From JALHFZ01 sp963674625 (GTDB taxonomy: Bacteria; Synergistota; Synergistia; Synergistales; Aminobacteriaceae), in NCBI GenBank assembly GCA_963674625.2, contig CAXXXO010000001.1:248001-312000 (forward strand): 64,000 nucleotides of DNA. The letters run 5' to 3'. Shown here in pieces: positions 7,933 to 16,094 of the stretch. The position numbers and the translations under genes were made by a program. The notes under the pieces are model-generated. The model did not search any database. It saw only the letters and a program-made list of their open reading frames with translations, and had not been told where the DNA came from. How positions within the stretch are numbered: the stretch's first letter is position 1; every line of letters starts with the position of its first letter.

Positions 7933-8858
7933 AGATTGCGATTCTCGGCTCGGGAGCCATGGGGTCGCTCTACGGCGGAATGCTCGCCGAAGGGGGGCAT
8001 TCCGTCACCCTCGTCGACATCTGGAAAGAGCATATGGACAGGGTGAACGAATCGGGACTTTCCATCGAGGGGGTGAGCGGCGACAGGATGATCTCTTCTC
8101 TCAAGGGGGTCACCGATCCGAGGGACGCGGGGGAAGCCGACCTCGTGATCGTCTTCGTCAAGGCGACAGCCACGAAGACGGCCATGGAGGGGGCGCGCTC
8201 TCTGCTCGGCCCGGATACGGCGGTCCTGACCCTGCAGAACGGCCTGGGCAACGTGGAAAAACTGGCGGAGGCGGTCGGCGAATCGCGGATTCTCGCCGGT
8301 ATTACCGGAAACGGATGCACCCTTCTCGGCCCCGGGCGGATCCGCCACGCGGGACAGGGGGATACGGTCCTGGGCGAACTGAACGGAAAGATCACCGACA
8401 GGCTGAAAAGGATAGCCGCTGCCCTGGAAGAGAGCGGATTTTCGACAAAGATGACAGAAAATGTTTCGGGGCTGATCTGGACCAAGCTTATGGCGAATGT
8501 CGGGATAAATGCCCTGACTGCCCTGACGGGCCTTCGGAACGGAAGACTTCTCGATTTTCCCGAGACGGAAGAACTGCTCAGGCTCGCCGTTCTCGAAGCG
8601 GTATCCGTGGCGGAGAAAAAAGGAATCCGGCTCGAAATCGAAGACCCGGTGGAGCACTGCCGGGAAATTGCCCGCCGGACGGCTTCGAACCGTTCTTCCA
8701 TGCTCCAGGACGTGGCTGGAGGCAGACAGACGGAGATCGCCGTCATCAACGGGGCGATCGCGGAGGAAGGTGAGAGGCTGGGGGTTCCCGCTCCGGTAAA
8801 TCTCGTGCTGACGAACCTTGTAAAAGTGCGCCAGAAAACTTACGGTGAAACCGAATGA
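7929..8858 (+). CDS. Ketopantoate reductase-like (PanE/ApbA) dehydrogenase
   Basis: The 309-residue protein is built like 2-dehydropantoate 2-reductase: an N-terminal NADP Rossmann motif GSGAMGSLYGG, the LTLQNGLGN motif around residue 100, the catalytic-Lys segment IWTKLMANVGINALTALTG, and the C-terminal GGRQTEIAVINGAI segment with the conserved Glu. It would reduce an alpha-keto acid with NADPH in the cytoplasm. It lies between an IclR regulator (ATGA overlap) and a TRAP importer, away from other pantothenate genes. A catabolic role on the imported alpha-keto or hydroxy acid is therefore as likely as coenzyme A synthesis. Confidence 0.82.
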   Translation: MKIAILGSGAMGSLYGGMLAEGGHSVTLVDIWKEHMDRVNESGLSIEGVSGDRMISSLKGVTDPRDAGEADLVIVFVKATATKTAMEGARSLLGPDTAVLTLQNGLGNVEKLAEAVGESRILAGITGNGCTLLGPGRIRHAGQGDTVLGELNGKITDRLKRIAAALEESGFSTKMTENVSGLIWTKLMANVGINALTALTGLRNGRLLDFPETEELLRLAVLEAVSVAEKKGIRLEIEDPVEHCREIARRTASNRSSMLQDVAGGRQTEIAVINGAIAEEGERLGVPAPVNLVLTNLVKVRQKTYGETE

Positions 8859-8878
8859 AAAGGGAGGCGAAGGAAGAA

Positions 8879-9865
8879 ATGAAACGGAGTGGATTGGCTC
8901 TTGTATTTGCGCTTGTATTTTTCGCTGCAGTGGGGTACTCGGGAATTGCCCAGGCGAAGGTGACGCTGAAGCTCGGACATGCCGTGAGCGATCAGCACCC
9001 CTACCACCTGGGTGCCCAGAGGTTCAAGGAAATTGTGGAGAAGGAGACCGGCGGCGAAGTGGAGATCTCCCTCTTTCCGAACAATCAGCTCGGCACGGGT
9101 GAGCGGGACCTTCTCGAAGGCCTGCAGCTCGGGGTTGTGGACGTCTACGTCGGTTCTACAGGGCCCGCAAGCGGGTTCGAAAAGAAATTCATGCTTTTCG
9201 ACTTCCCCTTTCTCTTCAAGAACAAGGCCCAGGCCTACGAAGTCCTCGACGGGGAGATAGGAACCTATGTCATGGGTCTTCTCGACAAGATTGGAATCAA
9301 GGGGCTTGCCTGGTACGAGAACGGCTTCCGGCATTTCACCAATTCAAAGCGGCCGGTGAACACCCCTGAGGATGTGAAGGGGCTCAAGCTCCGCACCATG
9401 GAGAACAAGATCCACATGGCCCTCTGGAGGGCCATGGGAGCCGACCCCACCCCCATGGCATGGGGGGAGGTCTTTACAGCCCTGCAGCAGGGTACGGTGG
9501 ACGGACAGGAAAATCCCATCCCCGTCATCTACGTGCAGAAAATCTATGAGGTTCAGAAGCATCTTGCCCTCACCGGGCATGTCTTCTCTCCTGCGATAAT
9601 CGCCATAGCGAAGGCGAAATTCGATGCCCTCCCCGAAGCCCACAGGGAGATCATCCTCAAGGCTGCACGGGAATCGGCCCTGTTCCAGAGAGAACAGATC
9701 ACCCGTATGGAGAACGAGCAGGTCGCCAAGCTGAAGGAACTCGGAATGGAGGTCACAACTCCCGACGTGGCCCCTTTCAGGGAAGCGACGAAATCGGTCT
9801 ATGCCCAGTTCCGGGGAGAACTGGGGGACGACGCCAAACTCCTCGACGAAATTCTCAGCAAATAG
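8879..9865 (+). CDS. dctP: TRAP transporter substrate-binding protein (DctP family)
   Basis: About 328 residues: a signal peptide (MKRSGLALVF, cut after SGIAQA) and then a DctP fold, with LGHAVSDQHPYHLGAQRFKE, LFPNNQLGTGERDLLEGLQLG, YENGFRHFTN and the WGEVFTALQQGTVDGQENP signature. The protein captures an organic acid in the periplasm. ATG 8879 is preferred because GGGAGG at 8862-8867 precedes it; ATG 8855, overlapping the reductase stop, would add 8 residues before the signal. A stable hairpin separates this gene from the permease genes. Confidence 0.92.
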   Translation: MKRSGLALVFALVFFAAVGYSGIAQAKVTLKLGHAVSDQHPYHLGAQRFKEIVEKETGGEVEISLFPNNQLGTGERDLLEGLQLGVVDVYVGSTGPASGFEKKFMLFDFPFLFKNKAQAYEVLDGEIGTYVMGLLDKIGIKGLAWYENGFRHFTNSKRPVNTPEDVKGLKLRTMENKIHMALWRAMGADPTPMAWGEVFTALQQGTVDGQENPIPVIYVQKIYEVQKHLALTGHVFSPAIIAIAKAKFDALPEAHREIILKAARESALFQREQITRMENEQVAKLKELGMEVTTPDVAPFREATKSVYAQFRGELGDDAKLLDEILSK

Positions 9866-9878
9866 CTGCAGGTGAAAA

Positions 9879-9904
9879 GGAGGGAAGGGCAGCCCCTTCC
9901 CTCC
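9879..9904 (+). other. Hairpin between binding-protein and permease genes
   Basis: GGAGGGAAGGG at 9879-9889 and its perfect complement at 9894-9904 form an 11-bp stem with a 4-base loop, with no T-run. A structure of this kind after a binding-protein gene can protect the upstream mRNA or dampen downstream expression. The TTT and Liv operons have hairpins at the same place. Confidence 0.65.
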
Positions 9905-9926
9905 GCAACGGGGGAGGGGGAGTTTC

Positions 9927-10415
9927 ATGCATTCCTTCAAAAGGCTTCTCGACAGTTTGAACGGGCTTGTGGAGCTGATCGTCTCGGCCATGCTTCTGGT
10001 CATGGTGTCCGTCATTTTTCTTCAGGTGATTTTTCGTTTTATAATTCATTCTTCTCTTCCGTGGTCGGAGGAACTTTCCCGGTATCTCCTGGTGTGGATT
10101 TCCTTCCTCGGCGCGAGCATCGGCGTCAAGCGGAAATCCCATATCGGGGTGGAGTTTCTCGTCTCCCTCTTTCCGAAGGGGTGGAAGAAGGGGGCGGAGT
10201 TCTTTGTTTCAGCGGCTTCATGCGTCTTTTTCGCCACCCTTGTCATTTACGGCCGTTTGATTCTCCGCACGGTTGGGATGCAGCTTTCCCCCGCCATGGA
10301 GATCTCCATGGCCCTTCCCTACAGCTCGATCCTGACGGGGGGAGCCCTCATGCTCATCTACAGTTTCTTCCAGATGGCCGAAATTCTCACCGGAAGAGAG
10401 GCTGAAATCTCATGA
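9927..10415 (+). CDS. dctQ: TRAP transporter small permease (DctQ family)
   Basis: This is a 162-residue protein with four predicted membrane segments (about residues 15-37, 52-70, 90-112 and 128-150). It carries the DctQ hallmark PWSEELSRYLLVWISFLGASIGVKR at 49-73. It partners the large permease encoded next, whose start overlaps this stop by 4 bases. Its gene lies 61 bases after the binding protein, behind a G-rich ribosome site. Confidence 0.9.
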   Translation: MHSFKRLLDSLNGLVELIVSAMLLVMVSVIFLQVIFRFIIHSSLPWSEELSRYLLVWISFLGASIGVKRKSHIGVEFLVSLFPKGWKKGAEFFVSAASCVFFATLVIYGRLILRTVGMQLSPAMEISMALPYSSILTGGALMLIYSFFQMAEILTGREAEIS

Positions 10416-11692
10416 CCGCGGTTCTCTTCGGCAGCCTTATCTTTTTCTTCCTCCTCAATGTCCCCATCGCAGTCTCCATAGGCCTCGCCTCTCTTGCGGC
10501 CATCCTCTGGTCGGGAAGCATTCCTCCGGTCATTCTCGTCCAGAAGATGTTCACCGCCTCGGATTCTTTTCCCCTGATGGCGGTGCCCTTCTTCATCCTT
10601 GCCGGATCGCTCATGGAGTTCGGCGGAATCTCCAGGAGGCTGGTGAACTTCGCAAACTCCATCGTGGGCCGGTTTTCCGGCGGGCTTGCATTCGTGGCCA
10701 TCATTGCGAGCCTTTTCTTCGGGGCCATCTCCGGTGCCGCCGCCGCCTGCGTGGCGGCCATCGGCTCAATCCTCATCCCCGCCATGGTGCGAAGAGGATA
10801 TGACGCTCCCTATGCCACCGCAGTTCAGGCGACGGCGGGAACACTCGGGGTCATGATCCCCCCCAGCATCCCCATGATCATCTACGGCGTCATGACCGGC
10901 GTATCCATAGGAGCCCTCTTCATGGGGGGAATTCTGCCGGGCATCCTCGTGGGAATCTCCCTCATGGCCGTCGCCTGGATCATCGCCCGGAAGAAGGGGT
11001 ACAAGGGGGATGAAAAGGCGAGCGGAGGGGCGATCTGGAAGACCTTCAAGGATGCCATCCTCGCCCTTCTCATGCCCGTCATCATCCTCGGGGGCATCTA
11101 CGGAGGGGTCTTCACCCCCACAGAAGCCGCCGTCGTGGCCGTAGTCTACGGATTCATCGTGGGCTTCCTCGTCTACCGGGAGCTTCCCCTGTCGAAACTG
11201 AAGGACATCCTCGTCACAACCGCCGTCAGCACCGCCATGATCATGTTCATCATCGCCGCCAGCTCGGTCTTCAGCTGGATCATCACCGCCCAGAAAATTC
11301 CCCAGGCCGTGGCCTCGGCCATGCTGGCCGTCTCGAACAACCCGGTGGTCATCCTGACCCTGATCAACCTGCTGCTTCTGTTCATCGGGACGTTCATGGA
11401 GACCGTGGCCTCCATCATCATCCTCGTGCCGGTTCTGCTGCCCGTGGTGACCTCCCTCGGCGTGGATCCCCTCCACTTCGGGATCGTCCTCGTGGTGAAC
11501 CTCGCCATCGGCATGGTCACCCCTCCCCTCGGGGTCTGCCTCTTCGTGGGGTGCAGCATCAGCGGAATCAGCCTCGAGGCCATATCCCGGGCCGTCTGGC
11601 CCTTCATTCTCGTCATGATCGCGGATGTGCTGCTTCTCACCTACATCCCGTGGATCACCACGGTACTGCCGAAGATTGCCGGCATATACTGA
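10412..11692 (+). CDS. dctM: TRAP transporter large permease (DctM family)
   Basis: The 426-residue polytopic protein completes the P-Q-M importer begun at 8879. Visible signatures are GAISGAAAACVAAIGSILIPAMVRRGY, LGVMIPPSIPMIIYGVM, FTPTEAAVVAVVYGF and the C-terminal VNLAIGMVTPPLGVCLF. It overlaps dctQ by ATGA, so the two are translated together. The transporter is co-directional with the IclR regulator and the reductase and probably in their operon. The substrate is likely a monocarboxylate or keto acid (inference). Confidence 0.92.
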   Translation: MTAVLFGSLIFFFLLNVPIAVSIGLASLAAILWSGSIPPVILVQKMFTASDSFPLMAVPFFILAGSLMEFGGISRRLVNFANSIVGRFSGGLAFVAIIASLFFGAISGAAAACVAAIGSILIPAMVRRGYDAPYATAVQATAGTLGVMIPPSIPMIIYGVMTGVSIGALFMGGILPGILVGISLMAVAWIIARKKGYKGDEKASGGAIWKTFKDAILALLMPVIILGGIYGGVFTPTEAAVVAVVYGFIVGFLVYRELPLSKLKDILVTTAVSTAMIMFIIAASSVFSWIITAQKIPQAVASAMLAVSNNPVVILTLINLLLLFIGTFMETVASIIILVPVLLPVVTSLGVDPLHFGIVLVVNLAIGMVTPPLGVCLFVGCSISGISLEAISRAVWPFILVMIADVLLLTYIPWITTVLPKIAGIY

Positions 11693-11839
11693 AGAGAGAT
11701 ATCCCCGGCAGATCTCCCCGGCCTGAGGCGGGAAGAAACAAAATGGGACGGAAACAGACCCAAGGGGAGTCGGGAATTCTCTTTATTAAAGGTGATATTT
11801 CTGTTATCCTGAAAGCTGAAGCAAAGGTTTGTCTACAAT

Positions 11840-11859
11840 CGGACCCCTTTCGGGGTCCG
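11840..11859 (+). promoter_or_regulatory. GC-rich hairpin just before fhs
   Basis: CGGACCCC at 11840-11847 and GGGGTCCG at 11852-11859 form a perfect 8-bp stem with a 4-base loop. It ends 5-6 bases before the GAGGAGGAG ribosome site of fhs. It could affect translation initiation or be the end of a short leader. The rest of the 187-base gap after the TRAP operon shows only weak promoter-like hexamers. Confidence 0.4.
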
Positions 11860-11879
11860 TGAAATGAGGAGGAGATTTT

Positions 11880-13553
11880 ATGAGAGTACCGAGCGACATC
11901 GAAATAGCGCAGAATGCCGAGCTGCGTCCCATCGTCGAAATTGCCCAGAAGCTGGGCATCGAAGAGGACGAACTCGAGCTGTACGGAAAGTACAAGGCGA
12001 AGGTTTCACCTGAGGTCTGGGAACGGGTGAAAGACAATCCGGACGGAAAACTGATCCTCGTCACGGCCATCACCCCGACCCCCGCCGGAGAGGGAAAGAC
12101 CACCACGACCGTCGGGCTCGCCCAGGCCCTGGCGAAGATCGGCAAGAAGGCGAGCATGGCCATCCGAGAACCTTCCCTCGGCCCCAGCTTCGGCATCAAG
12201 GGCGGAGCCGCCGGCGGCGGATACAGCCAGGTCATCCCCATGGAGGACATCAACCTTCACTTCACGGGAGACCTCCACGCCATCACCTCCGCCCACAATC
12301 TCATCTCCGCCATGATCGACAACTCCCTGCAGCAGGGAAACGAGCTGAACCTCGACTCCCGGCGCATCGTGTGGAGAAGGGTGATCGACCTGAACGACCG
12401 GGCCCTCCGCAGCGTCATCGTCGGTCTCGGAGGCAAGGCCAACGGCGTGCCCCGGGAGACGGGCTTCGACATCACCGTTGCCTCGGAGATCATGGCCATC
12501 CTCTGCCTGGCCACGGACCTCATGGATCTCAAGGACCGCATCAAGAAGATCGTCATCGGCTACACTTATGAAGGACAGCCCGTGACCGTTCAGGACATCG
12601 GAGCCGCCGGTTCCGCCGCAGTGCTGCTGAAGGACGCCATCAAGCCGAACCTGGTCCAGACCCTCGAGGGCGTGCCCGCCTTCATCCACGGCGGTCCCTT
12701 CGCCAACATCGCCCACGGGTGCAATTCTCTCCAGGCCACGCGGCTGGGGCTGAAGCTCTCCGACTATTTCGTGACCGAGGCGGGCTTCGGCGCGGACCTC
12801 GGCGCGGAGAAGTTCCTCGACATCAAGTGCCGCATGGGAGGCCTTACTCCCTCTGCCGTTGTCATCGTCGCCACCGTGCGGGCCCTCAAGATGCACGGAG
12901 GCCGGAAAAAGACCGAACTGGCCCGGGAAGACCTCGATGCCCTGGCAAAGGGCATGACGAACCTCGAGAAGCACATAGAGAACATCGCCGCCTTCGGCCT
13001 TCCTTCCGTGGTTGCAATCAACCGCTTCCCCACGGACACCGAGGCTGAGCTGGCCCTCGTGAAGGAAAAATGCGAGGCTCTCGGAGCCTCGGTCGCCCTT
13101 TCCGAAGTCTGGGAGAAGGGGGGAGAGGGCGGAATCGACCTTGCCGAAAAAGTGGTGCAGGCCACCGAGAAGGAGAGCGATTTCGTCTATCTCTACAAAC
13201 CCTCCATGAGCCCGAAGGAGAAAATCGAGACCATCGCCACCAGGATCTACGGGGCCGACGGGGTCAAATACACAGACCAGGCGGAGAAGGACCTCGCCCA
13301 GATCCACGAGCTCGGCAAGGACGACCTGCTCATCTGCATGGCCAAGACCCAGTACTCCCTGTCGGACGATCCCTCCCTGCTGGGCCGGCCCAGCGGCTTT
13401 TTCGTGACCGTTCGGGAAGTGCGCCTCTCCGCCGGAGCTGGCTTCCTCGTGGCAATCACCGGATCGGTCATGACCATGCCCGGCCTGCCGAAGAAGCCCG
13501 CCGCCCTGTCCATCGACATCGACGAAAAGGGCCGGATCTCGGGCCTCTTCTAG
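11880..13553 (+). CDS. fhs: Formate-tetrahydrofolate ligase
   Basis: This 557-residue enzyme, the usual length, makes 10-formyl-THF from formate, THF and ATP. Key elements are the P-loop-like TPTPAGEGKTTTTVGLAQAL near 62-81, EPSLGPSFGIKGGAAGGGYSQVIPMEDINLHFTGD, and the C-terminal LPKKPAALSIDIDEKG. It starts a one-carbon operon (fhs, folD, FchA-like) whose products interconvert formate, formyl-, methenyl- and methylene-THF. In a serine- or histidine-fermenting anaerobe this can run either way: ATP recovery from formyl-THF or formate assimilation. folD follows 10 bases later. Confidence 0.97.
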   Translation: MRVPSDIEIAQNAELRPIVEIAQKLGIEEDELELYGKYKAKVSPEVWERVKDNPDGKLILVTAITPTPAGEGKTTTTVGLAQALAKIGKKASMAIREPSLGPSFGIKGGAAGGGYSQVIPMEDINLHFTGDLHAITSAHNLISAMIDNSLQQGNELNLDSRRIVWRRVIDLNDRALRSVIVGLGGKANGVPRETGFDITVASEIMAILCLATDLMDLKDRIKKIVIGYTYEGQPVTVQDIGAAGSAAVLLKDAIKPNLVQTLEGVPAFIHGGPFANIAHGCNSLQATRLGLKLSDYFVTEAGFGADLGAEKFLDIKCRMGGLTPSAVVIVATVRALKMHGGRKKTELAREDLDALAKGMTNLEKHIENIAAFGLPSVVAINRFPTDTEAELALVKEKCEALGASVALSEVWEKGGEGGIDLAEKVVQATEKESDFVYLYKPSMSPKEKIETIATRIYGADGVKYTDQAEKDLAQIHELGKDDLLICMAKTQYSLSDDPSLLGRPSGFFVTVREVRLSAGAGFLVAITGSVMTMPGLPKKPAALSIDIDEKGRISGLF

Positions 13554-13563
13554 GAGGGACGGC

Positions 13564-14409
13564 ATGACGGCCAGAATACTCGACGGCAAAAAGATCGCGG
13601 CGGACATACGGGCCTCAGTGAAGAACGAGACCCGGCTGCTCAAGGAGCAGGGCATCGTGCCGGGCCTTGCGGTCGTCCTCGTGGGAGACAACCCCGCATC
13701 GAAGGTCTACGTTGGGCAGAAGGAGAAAGGATGTCTCGAGGCGGGATTCGCCTCCTTTCTTCACCGCCTTCCCGGCAGCACCACCGAGAAAGATCTTCTT
13801 GATCTTGTCAAAAAGCTCAACGGGGATCCCTCGGTTCACGGCATCCTGGTCCAGCTCCCTCTTCCGGAGCAGATCGACGAGGAGAAGGTCATCACCGCAA
13901 TAAAGCCGGAAAAGGACGTGGACGGCTTCTCCCCGGTGAACCTGGGCCGCCTCATGGCCGGAATGGCTGCAATAGAACCCTGTACCCCGAAGGGGATCAT
14001 GCGTCTGCTCGAAGAATCGGGAATCGAACTTAAAGGCAAAGAGGCAGTGGTCATCGGACGAAGCAATATCGTGGGCAAACCCGTGGCCCTCATGCTCCTC
14101 GCCGAAAGCGCAACGGTCACCGTCTGCCACAGCCGCACCCGGAACCTGGCCGAGCATACGAAACGGGCGGACATTCTCGTGGCGGCAGTGGGGAGACCCC
14201 GGTTCGTCACTGCGGACATGGTGAAGGACGGGGTCGTGGTCATCGACGTAGGGATCAACAGGCTCGAAGACGGGCTTGTGGGAGACGTGGATTTCGAGGG
14301 GGTGTCCGAAAAGGCCTCCTGGATCACTCCGGTCCCCGGAGGAGTCGGGCCCATGACCATCGCCATGCTTCTGGAGAACACCCTCGGACAGGCGAAAAAG
14401 TCCCGTTAG
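13564..14409 (+). CDS. folD: Methylene-THF dehydrogenase / methenyl-THF cyclohydrolase
   Basis: This 281-residue bifunctional enzyme catalyses methylene-THF to methenyl-THF and on to formyl-THF. It shows VGDNPASKVYVGQKEKGCLEAGF with the catalytic Lys of the YVxxKxK motif, HGILVQLPLPEQID, KDVDGFSPVNLGRL, CTPKGIMRLL, VIGRSNIVGKPVALMLL and the PVPGGVGPMTIAMLLENT signature. It lies directly behind fhs and is followed by a strong intrinsic terminator. That makes fhs-folD one unit, with the FchA-like gene separated from it. Confidence 0.96.
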   Translation: MTARILDGKKIAADIRASVKNETRLLKEQGIVPGLAVVLVGDNPASKVYVGQKEKGCLEAGFASFLHRLPGSTTEKDLLDLVKKLNGDPSVHGILVQLPLPEQIDEEKVITAIKPEKDVDGFSPVNLGRLMAGMAAIEPCTPKGIMRLLEESGIELKGKEAVVIGRSNIVGKPVALMLLAESATVTVCHSRTRNLAEHTKRADILVAAVGRPRFVTADMVKDGVVVIDVGINRLEDGLVGDVDFEGVSEKASWITPVPGGVGPMTIAMLLENTLGQAKKSR

Positions 14410-14428
14410 AAAAGTGCGGGAAACCCCG

Positions 14429-14460
14429 CGGCCTCCCTTTCTTCGGGGGGGCCGTTTTTT
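14429..14460 (+). terminator. Intrinsic terminator after folD
   Basis: CGGCCTCCC at 14429-14437 pairs with GGGGGGCCG at 14446-14454 (one wobble), followed by six T. This ends the fhs-folD message and rules out GTG 14414, upstream of the stem, as start for the next gene. Confidence 0.85.
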
Positions 14461-14477
14461 CAAGGAGGAGGTCGGAC

Positions 14478-14546
14478 ATGACACAGAGAGAATATTTTTA
14501 CGCAATGAAAATCTTCCCCGGCTATCGCGCGGAGGTGCAGCCCTGA
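14478..14546 (+). CDS. 22-codon leader ORF overlapping the FchA-like gene
   Basis: ATG 14478 sits 6 bases after a near-perfect ribosome site, AAGGAGGAGG (14462-14471). It opens a 22-codon frame (MTQREYFYAM...AEVQP) ending at TGA 14544-14546. The TGA overlaps the proposed CTG start of the FchA-like gene (CTGA at 14543-14546). The peptide resembles nothing I recognise. Strong initiation with a stop-start overlap suggests the leader exists for translational coupling. A frameshifted N-terminus of the next gene is the alternative, but the CTG reading aligns better with the paralogue. Confidence 0.5.
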   Translation: MTQREYFYAMKIFPGYRAEVQP

Positions 14547-15181
14547 GCGCCCTGCGGAACAAGACCGTCGAGGGATTCGTCGCCGAACTCGCTTCCAGTT
14601 CCCCCGCCCCCGGAGGGGGGAGCGCGGCGGCCCTTTCCGGAGCCCTCGGAGCGGCTCTTGTCTCCATGGTATGCAGGCTCACCGTCGGCAAAAAAGGGTA
14701 TGAGCCCTTTGAAAAAGAGGCGGAGGCCATACTCGGACAATCGGACCTTCTGTGGGTCGATCTGGTCTCGGCCGTCGACCGGGATGCCGAGGCCTTCGAC
14801 AGGGTGATGGACGCCTTCCGGCTTCCCAGGGGGAGCGACGAGGAAAAAGCCCGCCGTTCCTCTGCGATCCAGGCTGCCTTCCGGGAGGCCTGCGAATCCC
14901 CCCGGAATACCGCCCTGAAATGCCTGGAAGTGCTGCGGCTCTGTGAACTCCTTCTTGGAAAGGTAAACGTCAACGCAATCAGCGACCTCGGCGTCGCCTC
15001 ATCCTCGGCCCACACAGGACTTGAGGGCGCCCTGATGAACGTGGCCATTAACCTTCCCTCCATAAAAGACGCCGCCTACACAGCTTCCGCGGCGGCGGAA
15101 AGCGCCCGGTGGAGGGCCGAGGGAGAAGGGCTGAAAGATCTCGTCGCCAGGGGAGTTGAGGCGGTCCTTTCAGGCAGGTAG
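14543..15181 (+). CDS. Methenyl-THF cyclohydrolase / formimino-THF cyclodeaminase-like protein (FchA family)
   Basis: This helical protein of about 212 residues is of the FTCD C-terminal (cyclodeaminase/FchA) family. It shows the glycine-rich SSSPAPGGGSAAALSGALGAALVSMVCRLTVGKKGYE signature near 17-52, DRDAEAFDRVMDAFRLP and AISDLGVASSSAHTGLEGALMNVAINL. Likely role: cyclisation or hydrolysis at the methenyl-THF level. No ATG, GTG or TTG start follows the folD terminator; CTG 14543 has GGAGGTG at 14531-14537. With that start, LSALRNKTVEGF aligns residue for residue with MTLLRETPLSGF of the paralogue at 15427, and total lengths agree (212 and 213). Confidence 0.85.
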   Translation: MSALRNKTVEGFVAELASSSPAPGGGSAAALSGALGAALVSMVCRLTVGKKGYEPFEKEAEAILGQSDLLWVDLVSAVDRDAEAFDRVMDAFRLPRGSDEEKARRSSAIQAAFREACESPRNTALKCLEVLRLCELLLGKVNVNAISDLGVASSSAHTGLEGALMNVAINLPSIKDAAYTASAAAESARWRAEGEGLKDLVARGVEAVLSGR

Positions 15182-15275
15182 GCCGCAGGGGACAGAGACC
15201 TTCCCGAGCCTCGGTAAAAAGACAATTTTCGACACCAGCCCGCAGAAAGCAAAAGAAAACGGAATGGTTGACCCG

Positions 15276-15304
15276 GGAGCCCCTTTTCATCAGGGGCTCC
15301 TTTT
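15276..15304 (+). terminator. Intrinsic terminator after the first FchA-like gene
   Basis: GGAGCCCC at 15276-15283 and GGGGCTCC at 15293-15300 form a perfect 8-bp stem with a 9-base loop followed by TTTT. A separate transcript is therefore expected for the second paralogue. The remaining 120 bases hold a TTATAA element at 15356-15361 that may be its -10. Confidence 0.8.
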
Positions 15305-15426
15305 AAATGCAGGCGAAATAAAGGGGCAAAATTTTCCTTTCCTCATGGGGATGTGTTATAAAGGAAAGAGAAAATCACCGGCGATTTCATGCTAATTTAC
15401 GGGAAAAGGAAAAGGAGGAATTTCCA

Positions 15427-16068
15427 ATGACTCTGCTGCGGGAAACGCCCCTCTCCGGTTTTATAGAGCAGCTTGCGGCGAAATCAGCCTATCCTGCGGG
15501 CGGAAGTTCCGCCGCCCTCGCGGGAGCCCTGGGAGCAGGGCTCGTCTCCATGACCTGCCGCCTCACCCTGGGAAAAGAGGGGTTCGAAGAGGCTGAGGAA
15601 GAACTGAACTCTGTCCTTTCCGACTCCGAAGGCCTTCGAAGAGATCTGCTCTCCTCTGTGGATATCGACGCCGACGCCTTTCAGAAAGTTTTGAAGGCCA
15701 GAGCCCTTCCTGAAAGAAACGACGACGAGCAGAAGATACGGGCAGTGGCTGTTCGGGCCGCCTTTCGGGATGCCTGCGAATCTCCCCGCCGGATAGCCCG
15801 GGACTGCCTCGAGGTTCTCCGGCTCTGTGTCCGGATCTCCGGTATGGTCAAGGTCGAAGCCGCCCCCGATCTCGGTGCTGCCGCCATCCTCGTCCTCGGA
15901 GGACTGGAGATCGCTTCCATGAACGTCCAGGTCAATCTTCCCTTCGTCAGCAACGACGAATACTCCGATGAAGTGTGGACGGAGATTGAGGAAATTCAGG
16001 AGGAGGGCCGCATTCTCAAATCTGCGGTAATCTGGGAGATCTTCGGAGAGATCCGGGAGGATGATTAG
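15427..16068 (+). CDS. Second FchA-like cyclodeaminase-family protein
   Basis: The 213-residue paralogue of the preceding gene has the same architecture: PAGGSSAALAGALGAGLVSMTCRLTLGKEGFEE near residues 20-52, DIDADAFQKVLKARALP, and PDLGAAAILVLGGLEIASMNVQVNLP. AAGGAGG ends 8 bases before ATG 15427. Identity with the first copy is clear but moderate, so the two have probably specialised, for example cyclohydrolase versus cyclodeaminase. No formiminotransferase or histidine-utilisation gene is in the window, so the substrate remains open. Confidence 0.82.
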   Translation: MTLLRETPLSGFIEQLAAKSAYPAGGSSAALAGALGAGLVSMTCRLTLGKEGFEEAEEELNSVLSDSEGLRRDLLSSVDIDADAFQKVLKARALPERNDDEQKIRAVAVRAAFRDACESPRRIARDCLEVLRLCVRISGMVKVEAAPDLGAAAILVLGGLEIASMNVQVNLPFVSNDEYSDEVWTEIEEIQEEGRILKSAVIWEIFGEIREDD

Positions 16069-16094
16069 GGGCATCCAGAAGAGAGGTACACAGC

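Noticed and set aside
12006..13691. Minus-strand open frame of 561 codons opposite fhs
   Set aside because: Antisense to unmistakable formate-THF ligase; its His/Gly/Asp-rich translation has no domain signature.
14414..14542. GTG 14414 as start of the first FchA-like gene
   Set aside because: It lies upstream of the folD intrinsic terminator, and the extra 43 residues are encoded by the terminator and leader and have no counterpart in the paralogue.
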